NCBI GenBank assembly: GCA_036897625.1
Contig: JAYMTA010000437.1
Location: 1 to 28,846, forward strand
DNA length: 28,846 bases
Direction of reading: 5' to 3'
From: Pelargonium cotyledonis
Lineage: Eukaryota; Streptophyta; Magnoliopsida; Geraniales; Geraniaceae
In this document: piece by piece, positions 1 through 10,560 of the stretch
Numbering within the stretch: the stretch's first letter is position 1
How the letters are laid out: each line of letters begins with the position of its first letter
Translations under genes and position numbers: made by a program
Notes under the pieces: generated by a model
What the model saw: the letters and a program-made list of their open reading frames with translations, nothing else
Told to the model about the DNA's origin: nothing
Database searches by the model: none

Positions 1-149
1 ATTGTCAATAATACCCTTATAAAAAGCTAGTTAGAATCTCTCACCACATGATCATAAGAATACAATAGTAAACATACAACAATAACTAACTTCTCCTTAA
101 TTTTTCTCAAAATAGAAAGAATGACACTCATTTTCGGACGGAGGGAGTA
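1..149. mobile_element. Stowaway-like MITE, right end only
   Basis: The stretch ends in GACACTCATTTTCGGACGGA followed by GGGAGTA, the typical terminal sequence of plant Stowaway (Tc1/mariner) MITEs, with TA as the likely target duplication at 148-149. The internal part around 88-130 (TAACTAACTTCT, then TTAATTTTTCTCA) closely resembles the element at 20478-20660. The left terminus lies outside the window. Confidence 0.6.
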
Positions 150-1030
150 TTATGTATAGAACATAATAAGAACTTCATCAATATTAATCTCCAAGGTTAA
201 TTACTCATTAAATTATATTCTTCTTCTTTTTCCTTTGTATTTGAAGTGTATGTAACATCTTAACTACAATTTGCTTTATATTTAATGTTTCTTCTAATTT
301 GTTGCTGGATATGTATAATTCTCTTGTTATGTCTTTAAATTTTGCAAGCTAAGGAATTAATTTTGTGATTAAGGTGATAATAAAAGGAGTGTAGTTAGAT
401 CAACCAATTTGTGGGCCTATACTTTAATTGCCATTTCATAATTATGTACTAGTTTATTTGATTATACCATTAATACTAAGTTTCTAATTCCAGATAATCA
501 GCATATTTTTTTGCAGTTCAATTGGTATAGCTCAAAAAAAGTAACTAAATAAATAATGATCATAATAAAATGCTGTCAAATTTATATATATATATATATA
601 ATCTTTAATTGTTTTCACTTTTCATTGTTTTTTACCTATCACCAGTGAATATATTTATGATCTTTTAATTTCTATCATTAATTTCCTTCATGTTTCTGGA
701 AAAAAAAAAAAAATCATAGCTCATAACATAATCTGTCAAAATTATATTTTGGACCCCCTTAATTAATCTACATTGAAGTATTTGTAATGTCAATATAAAT
801 GTTAGTTAAGCTGTAAAAACTGAAAATGACTCATTTTTATTTTCCTCTTCAATATCTATATGGTGTTGCATGCAGTGCAACATTATTCATAACAAGAAGA
901 AACTCTATTGATATAAATAATATAAAGGTTCAATCCTAATCTCAAACTAAGTAAATATGTCTCGATAATTGCACTTACAACATTAACTTAAAATTATATT
1001 CCTGTATTGTGTACTATCTTCCGAATTACA
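150..1030. other. AT-rich intergenic DNA
   Basis: I see no gene here. The stretch is strongly AT-rich, with a (TA)n microsatellite at 583-600 and an A13 run near 700-712. No long ORF or RNA gene is recognisable. Confidence 0.6.
583..600. repeat. (TA)9 microsatellite
   Basis: Eighteen bases of uninterrupted TA dinucleotides lie in AT-rich intergenic DNA. Confidence 0.9.
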
Positions 1031-1039
1031 TACGAGAAT

Positions 1040-1680
1040 ATAATGAAAGCGATCGTTTTCATCCTAATTTTAAGAGTGGACAAAGAGGTAGGATTTTTGG
1101 TCGGGTACGACTGCTTCTGATTTCAGAGCAACGGCAATCTTTTGAATTTGCATATAACACATTGCGATTTTTCTCATTCTGATAGCGAGTCTTACTTTTA
1201 TAGCAAATTAGGGTTTTGTTAGGTTTTACAGATTTGCTGCGTAAATTCGCAGTATGTTTTTTGGTTGGCGTTCGGGGCAGAAAGAGACGATTACAGAGAT
1301 CAGAGAATGAGAAGGTGGTGATCTGGTCAAAGTCATCAAATCAGACTTCGAGTTTGTTGTCAGATCAGATGACATATACGATGGTGACGAGAGGCGGTTG
1401 GTTAAATTTAATTTCAAGTGCAATCGTTGTCAGTTGTTCATGCTACTCAAGCTAGAGAAGGATTTCAGTGCCTTCAATTTGATTATTCAAGTTGATATGG
1501 ATGAATCTAGTGCCTTTGGTTTGATCATTCATGATGCTTTAGCCATTGTGGCTTATTAAACTTTTCTATTTTCGGGTTGATCTGCGAACCGAATGACCCA
1601 CAAGTTAATTAGGCTTTCGATCTCTCTTTGTCATACTTGTCTTTTTATCGTCTAATTTGAAGTATTAATAAAATATTAGT
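1040..1680 (+). mobile_element. Decayed LINE-like 3' part (RNase H-like tail)
   Basis: A GC-richer stretch in AT-rich surroundings. Frame 1468-1560 reads a short C-terminal peptide containing SSAFGLIIHDALAI and then TAA. This resembles the end of the RNase H-like (RVT_3) domain of plant LINE-type elements, where motifs like FGLII are common. It is followed by a T-rich tail with TTAATAAAATATTAG, like a retroposon 3' end. The peptide part contains an imperfect internal repeat (1468-1490 and 1510-1532). No intact ORF remains. The domain assignment is from memory and is tentative; it could also be a remnant of an ordinary gene. Confidence 0.35.
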
Positions 1681-1698
1681 TTCTTGTGTTATAAAAGA

Positions 1699-2333
1699 AT
1701 ATTGGATAATTTTGTTTTTTTAGATGAAACATACTTTATTAATATTCAGAAAAAGAAGTACATATGATAGTTACCGAATCCAAACGAAACCAGACATGAA
1801 CGTACAAATCAAAATAAGTTCTAGCATGTACATCGTTGATTTCTAACCATGTAAAGACACTATTAATCTCTAGACTTTCCAAAGGAACCTCAAGAACAAC
1901 CAAAACCTTCAAAGATAGCAAATCAATCTTGACATCCCGGGCCCTAACGCGAGACCCGACAAGGCTATCCTAGACTTCACTATCCGTATCGGACCGTGAA
2001 TCACAAAAACAACCCCTTCCAACAAGGGAAGACATACTTCCAACGAGGAAAAATATACCTAAACTACCACAAAATACGCAAAAACAAACTTCCAACAAGG
2101 AAAGACAGACCACTAAAGAAACAAACTAAAAAAATTAAGGAACTATCGGCACGATCCAGATCTGACTGAAGACGGCGCGTTGCTTGGCCTCCAGCTTCTC
2201 TTGGTGATACCGAAGGCGAAACTCCAGCGGCAAAGCCGTTAAAGGCGGCTACAATTGTACTCAAGCCCTAACAAAGAGAGAGAGGCGTTGAGAGAAAAAA
2301 GAAAATAACGGAGCTATATTGGATAATTTTGTT
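1699..2333 (-). mobile_element. Retroposon insertion with perfect 18-bp target-site duplication
   Basis: The same 18 bases (ATATTGGATAATTTTGTT) occur at 1699-1716 and 2316-2333. Between them lies about 600 bp which, read on the minus strand, starts CT-rich near 2315, has a GC-richer middle, and ends in AATATTAATAAAG, a short spacer and an A-run (T-run at 1714-1721 on +). Long direct repeats, a 3' A-tail and no terminal repeats are the marks of LINE-machinery (target-primed) insertion. The minus strand holds two short open stretches (2264-2064 and 1921-1739) that are not recognisable proteins. Part of the body is shared with the sequence at 28280-28560. It may be a truncated LINE, a non-autonomous element or a retrocopy of a transcript. 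Confidence 0.75.
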
Positions 2334-2800
2334 AATTTCCTTGTTATAAAAAATGATAAATTCAGTCCAAGCTAAAATAACTAGTATTTTTAATAATAAA
2401 AAATTTACTTCACATGTTTCAAAATAATTGTACATTTTCTTAATGAAAAAAAAGGTGATTTCTTCTCACATAAGTAGTAATGATTTTGATGTGAGGGTTG
2501 AAGCGCTTTCCAGGCCAAACATCGATACCCCCCTATTTAACTACAACTTTATTGGCAATAGTAATGATTTTGTGCTTTTATTATTCACATTTCTTGATTT
2601 ATTTGAGGTATATAGTTTTTAAAACAGTAGCCCATTTTATGCCTACAAAAATGTAACCAAGTCTAACCTGCAACCCGAATTTTAGATGAAACTGATACAC
2701 TTTCGAATCAAATTAGCTCAATCAATCTAAATCTGAACAAACTTGATTATAATTTGATCTGAAATCCAAAATTGCCACCCAGTGTGTGGGCAAGTGGAGT
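2334..2800. other. AT-rich intergenic DNA
   Basis: No gene or recognisable repeat. A small ORF around 2428-2622 is AT-rich and matches nothing I recognise. Confidence 0.5.
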
Positions 2801-2805
2801 CTTAT

Positions 2806-2935
2806 TTTTTAAGACATGTTGGACTAAGTGATTAATATCACTTTGAATTTTTTTTCTCAAGCCTCGAGTTCGAGTTTGTTTGTCGACGGTATAAAATAAA
2901 ATTTGTAAAATAAAAAATATTGTTACTTTAAGTAT
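2806..2935 (+). repeat. Possible tRNA-derived SINE-like fragment
   Basis: TTGGACTAAGTGATTAATA resembles a tRNA A box. About 40 bp later CTCGAGTTCGAGTTTG resembles a B box (GGTTCGANTCC). An AT-rich, A-rich tail follows. The spacing suits an RNA polymerase III promoter derived from a tRNA. The sequence does not fold into a tRNA that I can defend, and no target duplication was found. Confidence 0.3.
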
Positions 2936-2989
2936 AATTTAACTTTGCTGATGAAAAAAAAAAAAACGGTGCAGTCTTATTTATGATTT

Positions 2990-3300
2990 TGAATGGAGCA
3001 AGAAACAAAAAAAAGAGCAATAAGGGAGGTGCTGGGCCCATGAAGTCCAGCAGAGACAGTGGGTAGCTGTCAGGGAACCAAGAAAAGAAAGTGTTGTTTG
3101 TAATGTAAATGTAAATTTCAGGTTGTATGGGCCCATTTAAGTCCACCACTTTGAAGCTGTCACGGGCTGGACTCCCAATATGTCTCCCTTTTTTGCCCAT
3201 TCTTGAATGTGACTATTCATCAACACCCGCCACTATTGTTATTGCATTTTCTACCCATTTTGCCTTGCACACACAACACTCACTACTCACCACATAAATT
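2990..3300. promoter_or_regulatory. GC-richer block with duplicated TGGGCCCA boxes
   Basis: TGGGCCCA occurs at 3033-3040 and 3128-3135, each followed shortly by AAGTCCA, so the two form an imperfect direct repeat. TGGGCC (site II) boxes are typical of promoters of plant housekeeping genes. A C-rich stretch follows at 3220-3300. No coding sequence that would belong to it is visible downstream, so this may be a relic promoter or part of a repeat. Confidence 0.3.
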
Positions 3301-4400
3301 TGACGGGTTTATACGAATTTGTCCGACTATAAATAAACTGGTCGGATCCAAACCAATTCCGAGAGCCGGGCACGAAAAAGACGAGATCATGACTAACTTT
3401 ATTCGCAAATTTCCTAACAAAATGAATCTTATATGTTGCTAAACTAGTCTAAGAGAGCTAAAATGACATAAATAACTAGACCAAAAAGATTGATATCATC
3501 TCATCTTACTTGCATCGTCTAAATCACCTCAAGGGCATCAGACTTCACCAAAGTATCTTGTCATCCCTGCTCTGCCACTCGACTTTGAGTCTCTTTAACT
3601 GAAATTGCTTCCACTTCACCTACCCATGACTTAATATTGCCACTCCAGTGAGGATCAACCCAATCCTAGCTTGTTTATCGGCCCTTCAACAAAAATGTAG
3701 CCCCGACAACGTGGTGTCTACGAGACGACTTTCCGCCATCCCCCCTCCACTATCTCTGGTGCCTCATTTATGTCACCTTCCCCGTGTGACCTAGTCTCCC
3801 TTCAACTTCTATACATGGTAGTTACAAAAGTCATCTCCACTTCTGATTAGAGGGGGTAATTAGTTGATCAGACTGAATTTAGTTCTAGTTGAAACATAAA
3901 AGTCGATCTGATTCGATAATATTTTGGATCGGAATTTGAATTGAATCAAAATATTTCAGACTAAATTGTGAATACTCGCCAATTCGAATTCATATTATCG
4001 GCTCTACTCTCACTCTTTCCGAACCCAATTTCATACTCCCTTATTCGGATCCTAGCCTCCCAGGGCCCCACCCCAATTAGTTACTTAAAAACAGTCCACC
4101 ATTCCCAGTACTTTCATTTTCTCTTCTTTTATTGCAACTGCTTTTTCATTTTCTTTGATTTATTTATAATTCAAACACTGTTTTATTTATTTTTGTAATT
4201 TGTTAATCAACATCTTTAAAACTCAATTCTAAGAATAGATATCAATTATGACTTCATTAGATTCAACTAAATATTTTATTTTATTTTATTTTTAAAATTT
4301 AGAGAACCAATATGTATGTATTTTTCACTCTTTTGAATACATATTTTATGTATTGCGTTTCAAATTGGTACCAAATTTAAGTTGTTGGACTCATATTTAT
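3300..4400. other. Intergenic DNA, partly decayed repeat
   Basis: Positions 3480-3850 are less AT-rich and look like the antisense of decayed coding DNA (strong C/T bias on +), but no ORF survives on either strand. Positions 3850-4000 and 4200-4400 are ordinary AT-rich sequence. Nothing here is assignable to a known family. Confidence 0.4.
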
Positions 4401-4861
4401 CTATATTGTTTCAAATTTGCACTGTTTAATTTATCATTGTGTTGTCAAAATAAATTGATGTGACAATCACGTGGAGGTAAAATTTGCTAAATTTATAAAT
4501 TAGTCAATTTAGAACATAATTGCATACATAATTAAGGAAAAAAATTGATGTGACGTCCACATCTTTCGAACATACAATTTTGTTCTGATTCGGTATCATC
4601 AATAAATTTAACTAACTTAAACTTCATATCAACAAAAAAAAATGACATGTTAGTCAAATTTGGCCACACCACTACAGATTGGACAAACTGAATAATCTAT
4701 TAATTTTAAACCAAATTGAATACAAATTTAAAATATACTACTATAAATGATTAAAGAAGAACCAAAATTAAACCTTTATCTTATTTTATTAGTCACAAAA
4801 CAGAATAGCACCTGAGGGACCCCACATGATAATTGTAACCAATGAAACCCGTACCATTTGC

Positions 4862-4869
4862 TGACGTGG
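4862..4869 (+). promoter_or_regulatory. TGACGTGG bZIP-type box upstream of PRAF
   Basis: TGACGTGG sits about 40 bp before the probable start of the PRAF leader (an A-run near 4882, then CT- and GA-rich DNA). ACGT-core boxes of this kind bind plant bZIP factors. Related ACGT words occur at about 4470 (CACGTGG) and 4553 (GACGTCC). That the box is used is an inference from its position. Confidence 0.4.
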
Positions 4870-5109
4870 CACCACACTCTCAAAAAAAAAAAAGTTTCGA
4901 TTGATTTAGATTTCTTCATTTCAGACAGACGAAAACGAAAGAGAGACAAAGATTTAATCAAACCATATAAGCTCCAAAAACTCAGGTTTTCACGCTGTTG
5001 AACGACCTCGAATTCGCATCCAATTGCTCACAAATTTCTGTCTCTTTCTCTTTGGGCTCGCTCCCTTCCTTTTTCTCCAGATTTTGGCGATCACAGCGAC
5101 CTCAGATTC

Positions 5110-5518
5110 ATGTAAAACTGCTCGGATTGACGAAACCTAGCGCATTGTAGGTAAAATCGATCTCCATCTTCGTGACCTCTGTAATTTGGATTCACAATGC
5201 TGATTTCGCGTCAAAATTTGCCAATATCGTAGACTTGTTGAAGGTTCGGCCGCGTATGATTTTCTAGGGTTTGTTTGGGAGTGATTTCAGCTTTCCCGGA
5301 GCTGAATTGGCTCATGGTTGAGTTCATGAGGTGTAAATTGTGATTTATTGAATAGATTCACATTGTTAGCGAAGAAGTTGAGCTACATTGTCTTCATATG
5401 GGCCGGAGTTGGAGACCGGCTCGAGGTGTAGTTTACAATTTGGATCGTTGTTGGAATGGGTGTTGGTTCGACAATTGGGCATCGAGAGACCTCACATTTC
5501 AACTTGAATGGCTGCTGA
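5110..5518 (+). promoter_or_regulatory. Upstream AUGs in the PRAF leader, including AUGUAA
   Basis: Upstream of the main ATG (5508) the probable leader holds ATG-TAA with no codon between (5110-5115), a nine-codon uORF (5314-5343), a uORF from 5398 that runs past the main start, and a twenty-codon uORF (5456-5518) whose TGA lies just after the main ATG. A likely 5'UTR intron runs from 5151 (TAG then GTAAAA) to 5290 (TTTCAG). It would leave all four uORFs in the mRNA. The transcription start is not known; I infer it near 4900. Confidence 0.5.
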
Positions 5519-8500
5519 TTCTCACAGAACTGCTCTTTCCGAGAGGGATATTGAGCAGGTTCAAAATTCTGTTCTGTTGCTGCTGCTATATTGATGTCAT
5601 GCACCATAGAAAATTATTTGACTATGTGATTGCAAAATGCAAATTTTAGAAAATTTTGTAGTTTTGATGTCTGGTATCTTTGTTATCTGACAGATTCAAG
5701 AGGGTTAAGAACTTTAAGAATGTGTATTTTTGTATCATTCAGAGAGAGGCCTTAGTGCTGTATTAACTCATTCACATTTCTATGTTGAATAGTGATGCAT
5801 TGTGCTTTCTTGTCCTTCAAAAGAGGCAATCACTTTTGTAGCTCATTTAGTGAATTTCTTTCATGTTTCTTTTACAGGCCATTTCTGTGCTTAAGAAAGG
5901 GTCGCATTTGCTAAAGTATGGGCGTAGAGGAAAGCCAAAGTTCTCTGCATTCCGGCTTTCTAATGTAAGCTTCTTTCTCTTTTCTTTAGGACACACTTGC
6001 CTTACCTTGCCATGCATTCCCCATCTGCAAATCATTGAAATCATTTTTGGCCTTACATGCTTGTGTTTTCAAGCATCTGAGTAGTCTTTGTTTTTAAAGG
6101 ATACGATAATGCTTTATGGACATAAACCAAAAGAAGGAAAAAATGGCATCTTTCTATTTATCTGTCCTGTTTACTCAGATTCTTGGGATTGCATTTCAGG
6201 ATGAATCTGCATTGATATGGTACTCTGGCAAAAGAGAGAAACATATCAAACTTAGTAATGTCTCAAGGATCATTCCTGGACAGCGAACTGTAAGATTATA
6301 ATCATAGCCTCCCTCTTTGTCTCATTTTATTATAAATATTATGGGTAGACAACTGTTTGGAGTCACTGCATTAATGCACATGTTTATTTTACGAAAGGTT
6401 GCATTTGATAGATACCTTTATTGGTTTTTTCCGGATCTGCTATACATATTGTTGCCATTCTTAGTATTTGGCCCCTTCTTAAATAAGACAGTGTTTGTCT
6501 TTCAGGCTACATTTCAGCGCTATCCTCGGCCAGAAAAAGATTATCAATCATTTTCTCTTATACTCAATGACAGGACCTTGGATTTGGTGAGTGTTCCTAT
6601 GTCTTTCCTTAAGCATAAAAAGTACTGTTGAAACCTATCAATCCTACAAAGGTATGTGTCACTAAAAAAGTATTGTGAGTTAAGGTTTTTCATTGCATGA
6701 AATACAACAAATTAACTAAACCTGTGAAGTTATAGACTTATTTGTCTTAATTTGACTCCATAGCCAATCTCTGGGCAGATATGTAAAGACAAGGAAGAAG
6801 CTGACGTTTGGTTTGTCGCCTTAAAGAAACTAATTTCTCGTAACCACAAGCACAGAAGTGATCCAGATAGTCCACAATGTCTTGTACGAGGAAATTGTTC
6901 ATCGATTTCACCTTTGTTCTGTAGAAGTGTGCCGTTTCTTTGTTTGCCTTTACAAAGTTCTGATGAAGTACTGACCATTTACTGTGTTTTTCTTCTTCTA
7001 TTCAAATATTACAGGATCTGGGAAATGCTCAGGGAATTCAGGCTCATTTGGAGAATATTTCAGACAATAGATTGGGAAAGGCACTCGCCGACATAATCTC
7101 ATATACTGCAGCTCCCAAAAGTTACAGTCAAGCTGAATCCGTTTCCAATTCTCTTAATTCAATATCAGTTGCAAGCACAGATAACTCAACTGCTCGAAGT
7201 TCTACGGGTGAAGCAAATCGAGTTAGCTCATCTAGCTACAAAAGCTCATCAAGTCAAGGTTCTAATCATGAAGATTTTGATGGATTGGGAGATGTTTTTA
7301 TATGGGGAGAAGGCATTGGTGGTGGGATGCTGGGTGGTGGTATCCATAAAGTTGATCTTCTACCTAAGGCAGTCGTCTCAACAGTGCTTCTAGATGTTCA
7401 CAATATTGCTTGTGGTAGGAGACATGCTGTGCTAGTTACCAAACAAGGTGAGATATTTAGTTGGGGGGAGGCGGCAGGAGGTAGGCTTGGATATGGCCTG
7501 GAATCCAATGTTTCTCAGCCAAAGCTCATTGACACTCTCAGTGGCCTGAATGTTGAATTAGTAGCCTGTGGTGAGCATCACACTTGTGCTGTAACACTTT
7601 CTGGGGATCTTTATACTTGGGGTGATGGTATTCATAATGTTGGTCTTCTAGGGCATGGAAGTGAAACCAGTCACTGGCTTCCGAAAAGAGTTTGTGGTCA
7701 ATTTGATGGTATACAAGTATCGTTTATTGCTTGTGGATCATGTCATACAGCTGCTGTGACATCTCATGGCCAGTTATTTACATTTGGAGATGGATCCTTT
7801 GGTGCTCTAGGGCATGGAGATCGTAGCAGTGCAAGAATTCCCCGGGAAGTAGAAGCTCTAAGAGGACAACGGACAACAAGGGTTGCATGTGGTGTTTGGC
7901 ACACTGCTGCAGTCATTGAAGAAACAGAAGATTCACCTGGTTCAGTGCCTGCTGATAACACTCCATGGGGAAAGCTTTTCACTTGGGGGGATGGAGTTAA
8001 AGGTCGACTTGGACATGGTGATCAAGAACCTAGACTGTTTCCGGAACCTGTAGAAAAGTTGAGTGATCAAAATATATGGCAAGTGGCATGTGGGAATGAA
8101 ATCACAGTTGCTCTTACAACCTTCGGACGAGTTTACACAATGGGTAGTCCTGCTTATGGCCAGCTAGGGTATCCTGTAGTCAAAGGTGAGGCTCCGACTC
8201 GTGTTTTGGGTAAACTAGCAGATTGTTTTGTTGAAGAGATTGCTTGTGGCTCTTATCATGTCGCGATTCGGACTGTTAAATCTGAGGTTTATACTTGGGG
8301 AAGGGGTGGAAATGGGCAATTAGGCCACGGAGACAACAATGACAAGAATACTCCAACGCTAGTGGATTTCTTGAAAGATAAGCAGGTAAAGAGTGTACAG
8401 TGTGGTTCAAACTTTACTACTGTCATATGTATTCATAAAGAGTTATCTAGTAATGACGATTTAGTCTGCTCTGCCTGTCGCAATCCATTTGGTTTTAGAA

Positions 8501-10339
8501 GAAAGCGTCATAATTGTTACAACTGTGGGCTAGTATTTTGCAATATGTGTAGCAGCAAGAAATCTCAGAAAGCTTCTTTGGCTCCAACAATGAACAAGCC
8601 ATATCGTGTTTGTGACGATTGTTTCACTAAACTGAAAAAGGGTACAGAACCCAGTTCTGCTGTGCGAACTCCTAAAGGTAAAGGTGGAAATATTGAGCCT
8701 CGGATCCCTGTATCACAGGGACAACAGTCCTTGCTCTCATCTTTTGGATCCAGCAATCAGTCCGAGAGCAGCAAGCAAGATATACAGGGAGCCTTTCCTT
8801 CACTGAGATCATCAATTTTCTCTGTAGTGGCTTCAAAGAAAGCTTCTTCAGCTTTAGTTAATACCACTAAAATGTCTCGGGGAACATCTCCTATTTCTGG
8901 GGTGACATCACCTATGTCCGGGACAACATCTCCTTTTTCCAGATCAATTCATCGTTTCGCTGGCGACACTCTAGATGCTTCAAAGCAGAGAAATGATGGC
9001 CTAAGCAAAGAGACTATCATTCTAAGAGCACAGGTGAGATTGCTAAAAATACTTTGACTATATTATAGCTTTTGGTCACCCATACATGCATCTTATCCTA
9101 AATTTATGTTCCTGTCTGGCACTTGATCTAGATGTTACAATCTTTTTGAAGACTACAAAAATGCAAACGACAGTATAACAGTCCAAATCAAAATAATATA
9201 AAATATAACCATCAATTGTTAACATTGTAGGTAATATGTTGGAGCTAAGTCCCAAAGTGACTGGTTCAAATTAAGTGGCATCTGAAAAGTGAAAGCAAGT
9301 GATAAACTATTTTTAAATTAATGCTTGCATTTGCATTCTAATAATTTCAGCTAAAGCCAAGCTCATATGATCCAAGGCTTGGGTTTCAATATTACCCTGA
9401 TGAAGGAAAACAAACTATGATTATTTGAATAGACTGACAGACTTAATTTATTTGTTTTATTGATTTGGTTGAAGTACATATTATACTTAGACTTTACTAT
9501 ATTTTGTAGGTAGAAGATCTTACTCGCAAATCCCAAAAACTTGAAGCTGAGCTTCAGAGAACATTGAAACAATTGAAGGACGTCTCTGCAGTAGCTGCGG
9601 ATGAAGCTGAGAAATGCACATCTGCAAAGGAAGTTATTAGGTTCCTTACCGCTCAGGTTGAGTATTTTCTCCATTCAAGCTGTGTTATTTTTCTAATGCT
9701 ACCAAATGAGAGTGGATTTTATGCAATTAGCTATTCTATTTTAGAATAAGAGAAAAATCCCTTCACGATTTAACACTCCGGCTGTTACATTGGCAGTTGA
9801 AGGAGGTGACTGGAAGAGTTCCAGATGCTCTAAACATAGAACCCAATGAAAAACATAGGACAAACGAGGTATCTATTGAAGGTGAGTCTAATGGTGATTA
9901 CGAGAATCATATCATATCTAATGGGATCACGGAACAAGCTGAGAATCATATCTTATCTAATGGGATCACGGAACAAGCTGAAGAGGCAGAGTTGAAGCCA
10001 CAAGCTGAAGAGGCAGAGTTGAAGCCACAAACTGAAAGGGCAGAGTTGAAGCCACAACCTGAAGGAGCAGAATGGGTGTTACATAATCAACCGGGCGTGT
10101 ACATAACTCTTACTACCTTGCCAGATGGTAGTAATGAACTCAAACGTATTCGCTTCAGGTACAAGTAGTTTTGGCAATTCTGAAGATGTTAGTAATGTTG
10201 TTTTATGAATAACTATATCCATCATCTGAACATTTGGATGTTTTTCGACAGCCGGAGACATTTCACCGAAGAACAAGCAGAGAGGTGGTGGACTGAACAA
10301 GGACCCAGAGTATTTCAGCAGCACAACATCCGTACTTAA
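5508..10339 (+). CDS. PRAF: PRAF protein: PH, RCC1 repeats, FYVE, coiled coil, BRX
   Basis: Nine coding exons: 5508-5558, 5878-5964, 6200-6289, 6506-6586, 6779-6883, 7015-9033, 9510-9656, 9797-10158 and 10252-10339. All introns are GT-AG with consistent phase, giving 1009 aa, the usual size for this plant-specific family. Order: PH domain (about residues 18-125), RCC1 repeats (about 231-614, with repeated ACG..H..A and WG.G..G.LG.G), FYVE zinc finger (about 617-680, four CxxC pairs), Ser-rich linker, coiled coil (about 798-865), then an acidic repeat region and a BRX domain (about 950-1009, with FTEEQAERWW). The FYVE has RKRHNCYNCG instead of the classic RRHHCR, a known PRAF variant. Relatives bind phosphoinositides and are linked to small-GTPase and cell-polarity signalling; which member this is cannot be said. 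The start MAADSHRT is chosen because it gives the family N-terminus and keeps phase. The protein has no membrane segment. Confidence 0.93.
9902..10060 (+). repeat. Two tandem repeats in PRAF exon 8
   Basis: A 39-bp unit occurs twice (9902-9940 and 9941-9979) with one base difference. It is followed directly by three 27-bp units (9980-10006, 10007-10033 and 10034-10060) that differ by a few bases, plus the start of a fourth. Both lengths are multiples of three, so the frame is kept. They encode ENHI.SNGITEQA twice and EEAELKPQA-type units three times, an acidic low-complexity linker before the BRX domain. Confidence 0.95.
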
Positions 10340-10560
10340 GAGCAGTACGTGGCTCTGCTAACATCCAACGGTCTTCCTCAGGAAAAGACTCGACAATCAT
10401 TGACTATTCTCCATTTCCTCTCCACTGGATATTGTAAATTTCATTTTTTTTTTTTTTTACCATCTGGTAGAATGAGAGGTAAGAAAACTAAGAATGTTCA
10501 AAGAAACAGAAAGATGCAAATTGATATCTCAAGATATATGTAGATGTTCCACACTTAATA
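10340..10560 (+). other. Probable 3'UTR of PRAF
   Basis: This stretch follows the TAA at 10337-10339. It includes a T-run (about 10445-10459) and AT-rich sequence after 10500 where polyadenylation is likely. The end point is inferred, not seen. Confidence 0.4.

Noticed and set aside
515..535. A-box-like text (TTCAATTGGTATAGCTC)
   Set aside because: No B box and no tRNA-like fold follow.
9351..9430. Possible extra PRAF exon after TTTCAG in intron 6
   Set aside because: The open stretch ends in a stop in the only frame that continues from exon 6, and joining exon 6 directly to 9510 gives the normal family coiled coil.
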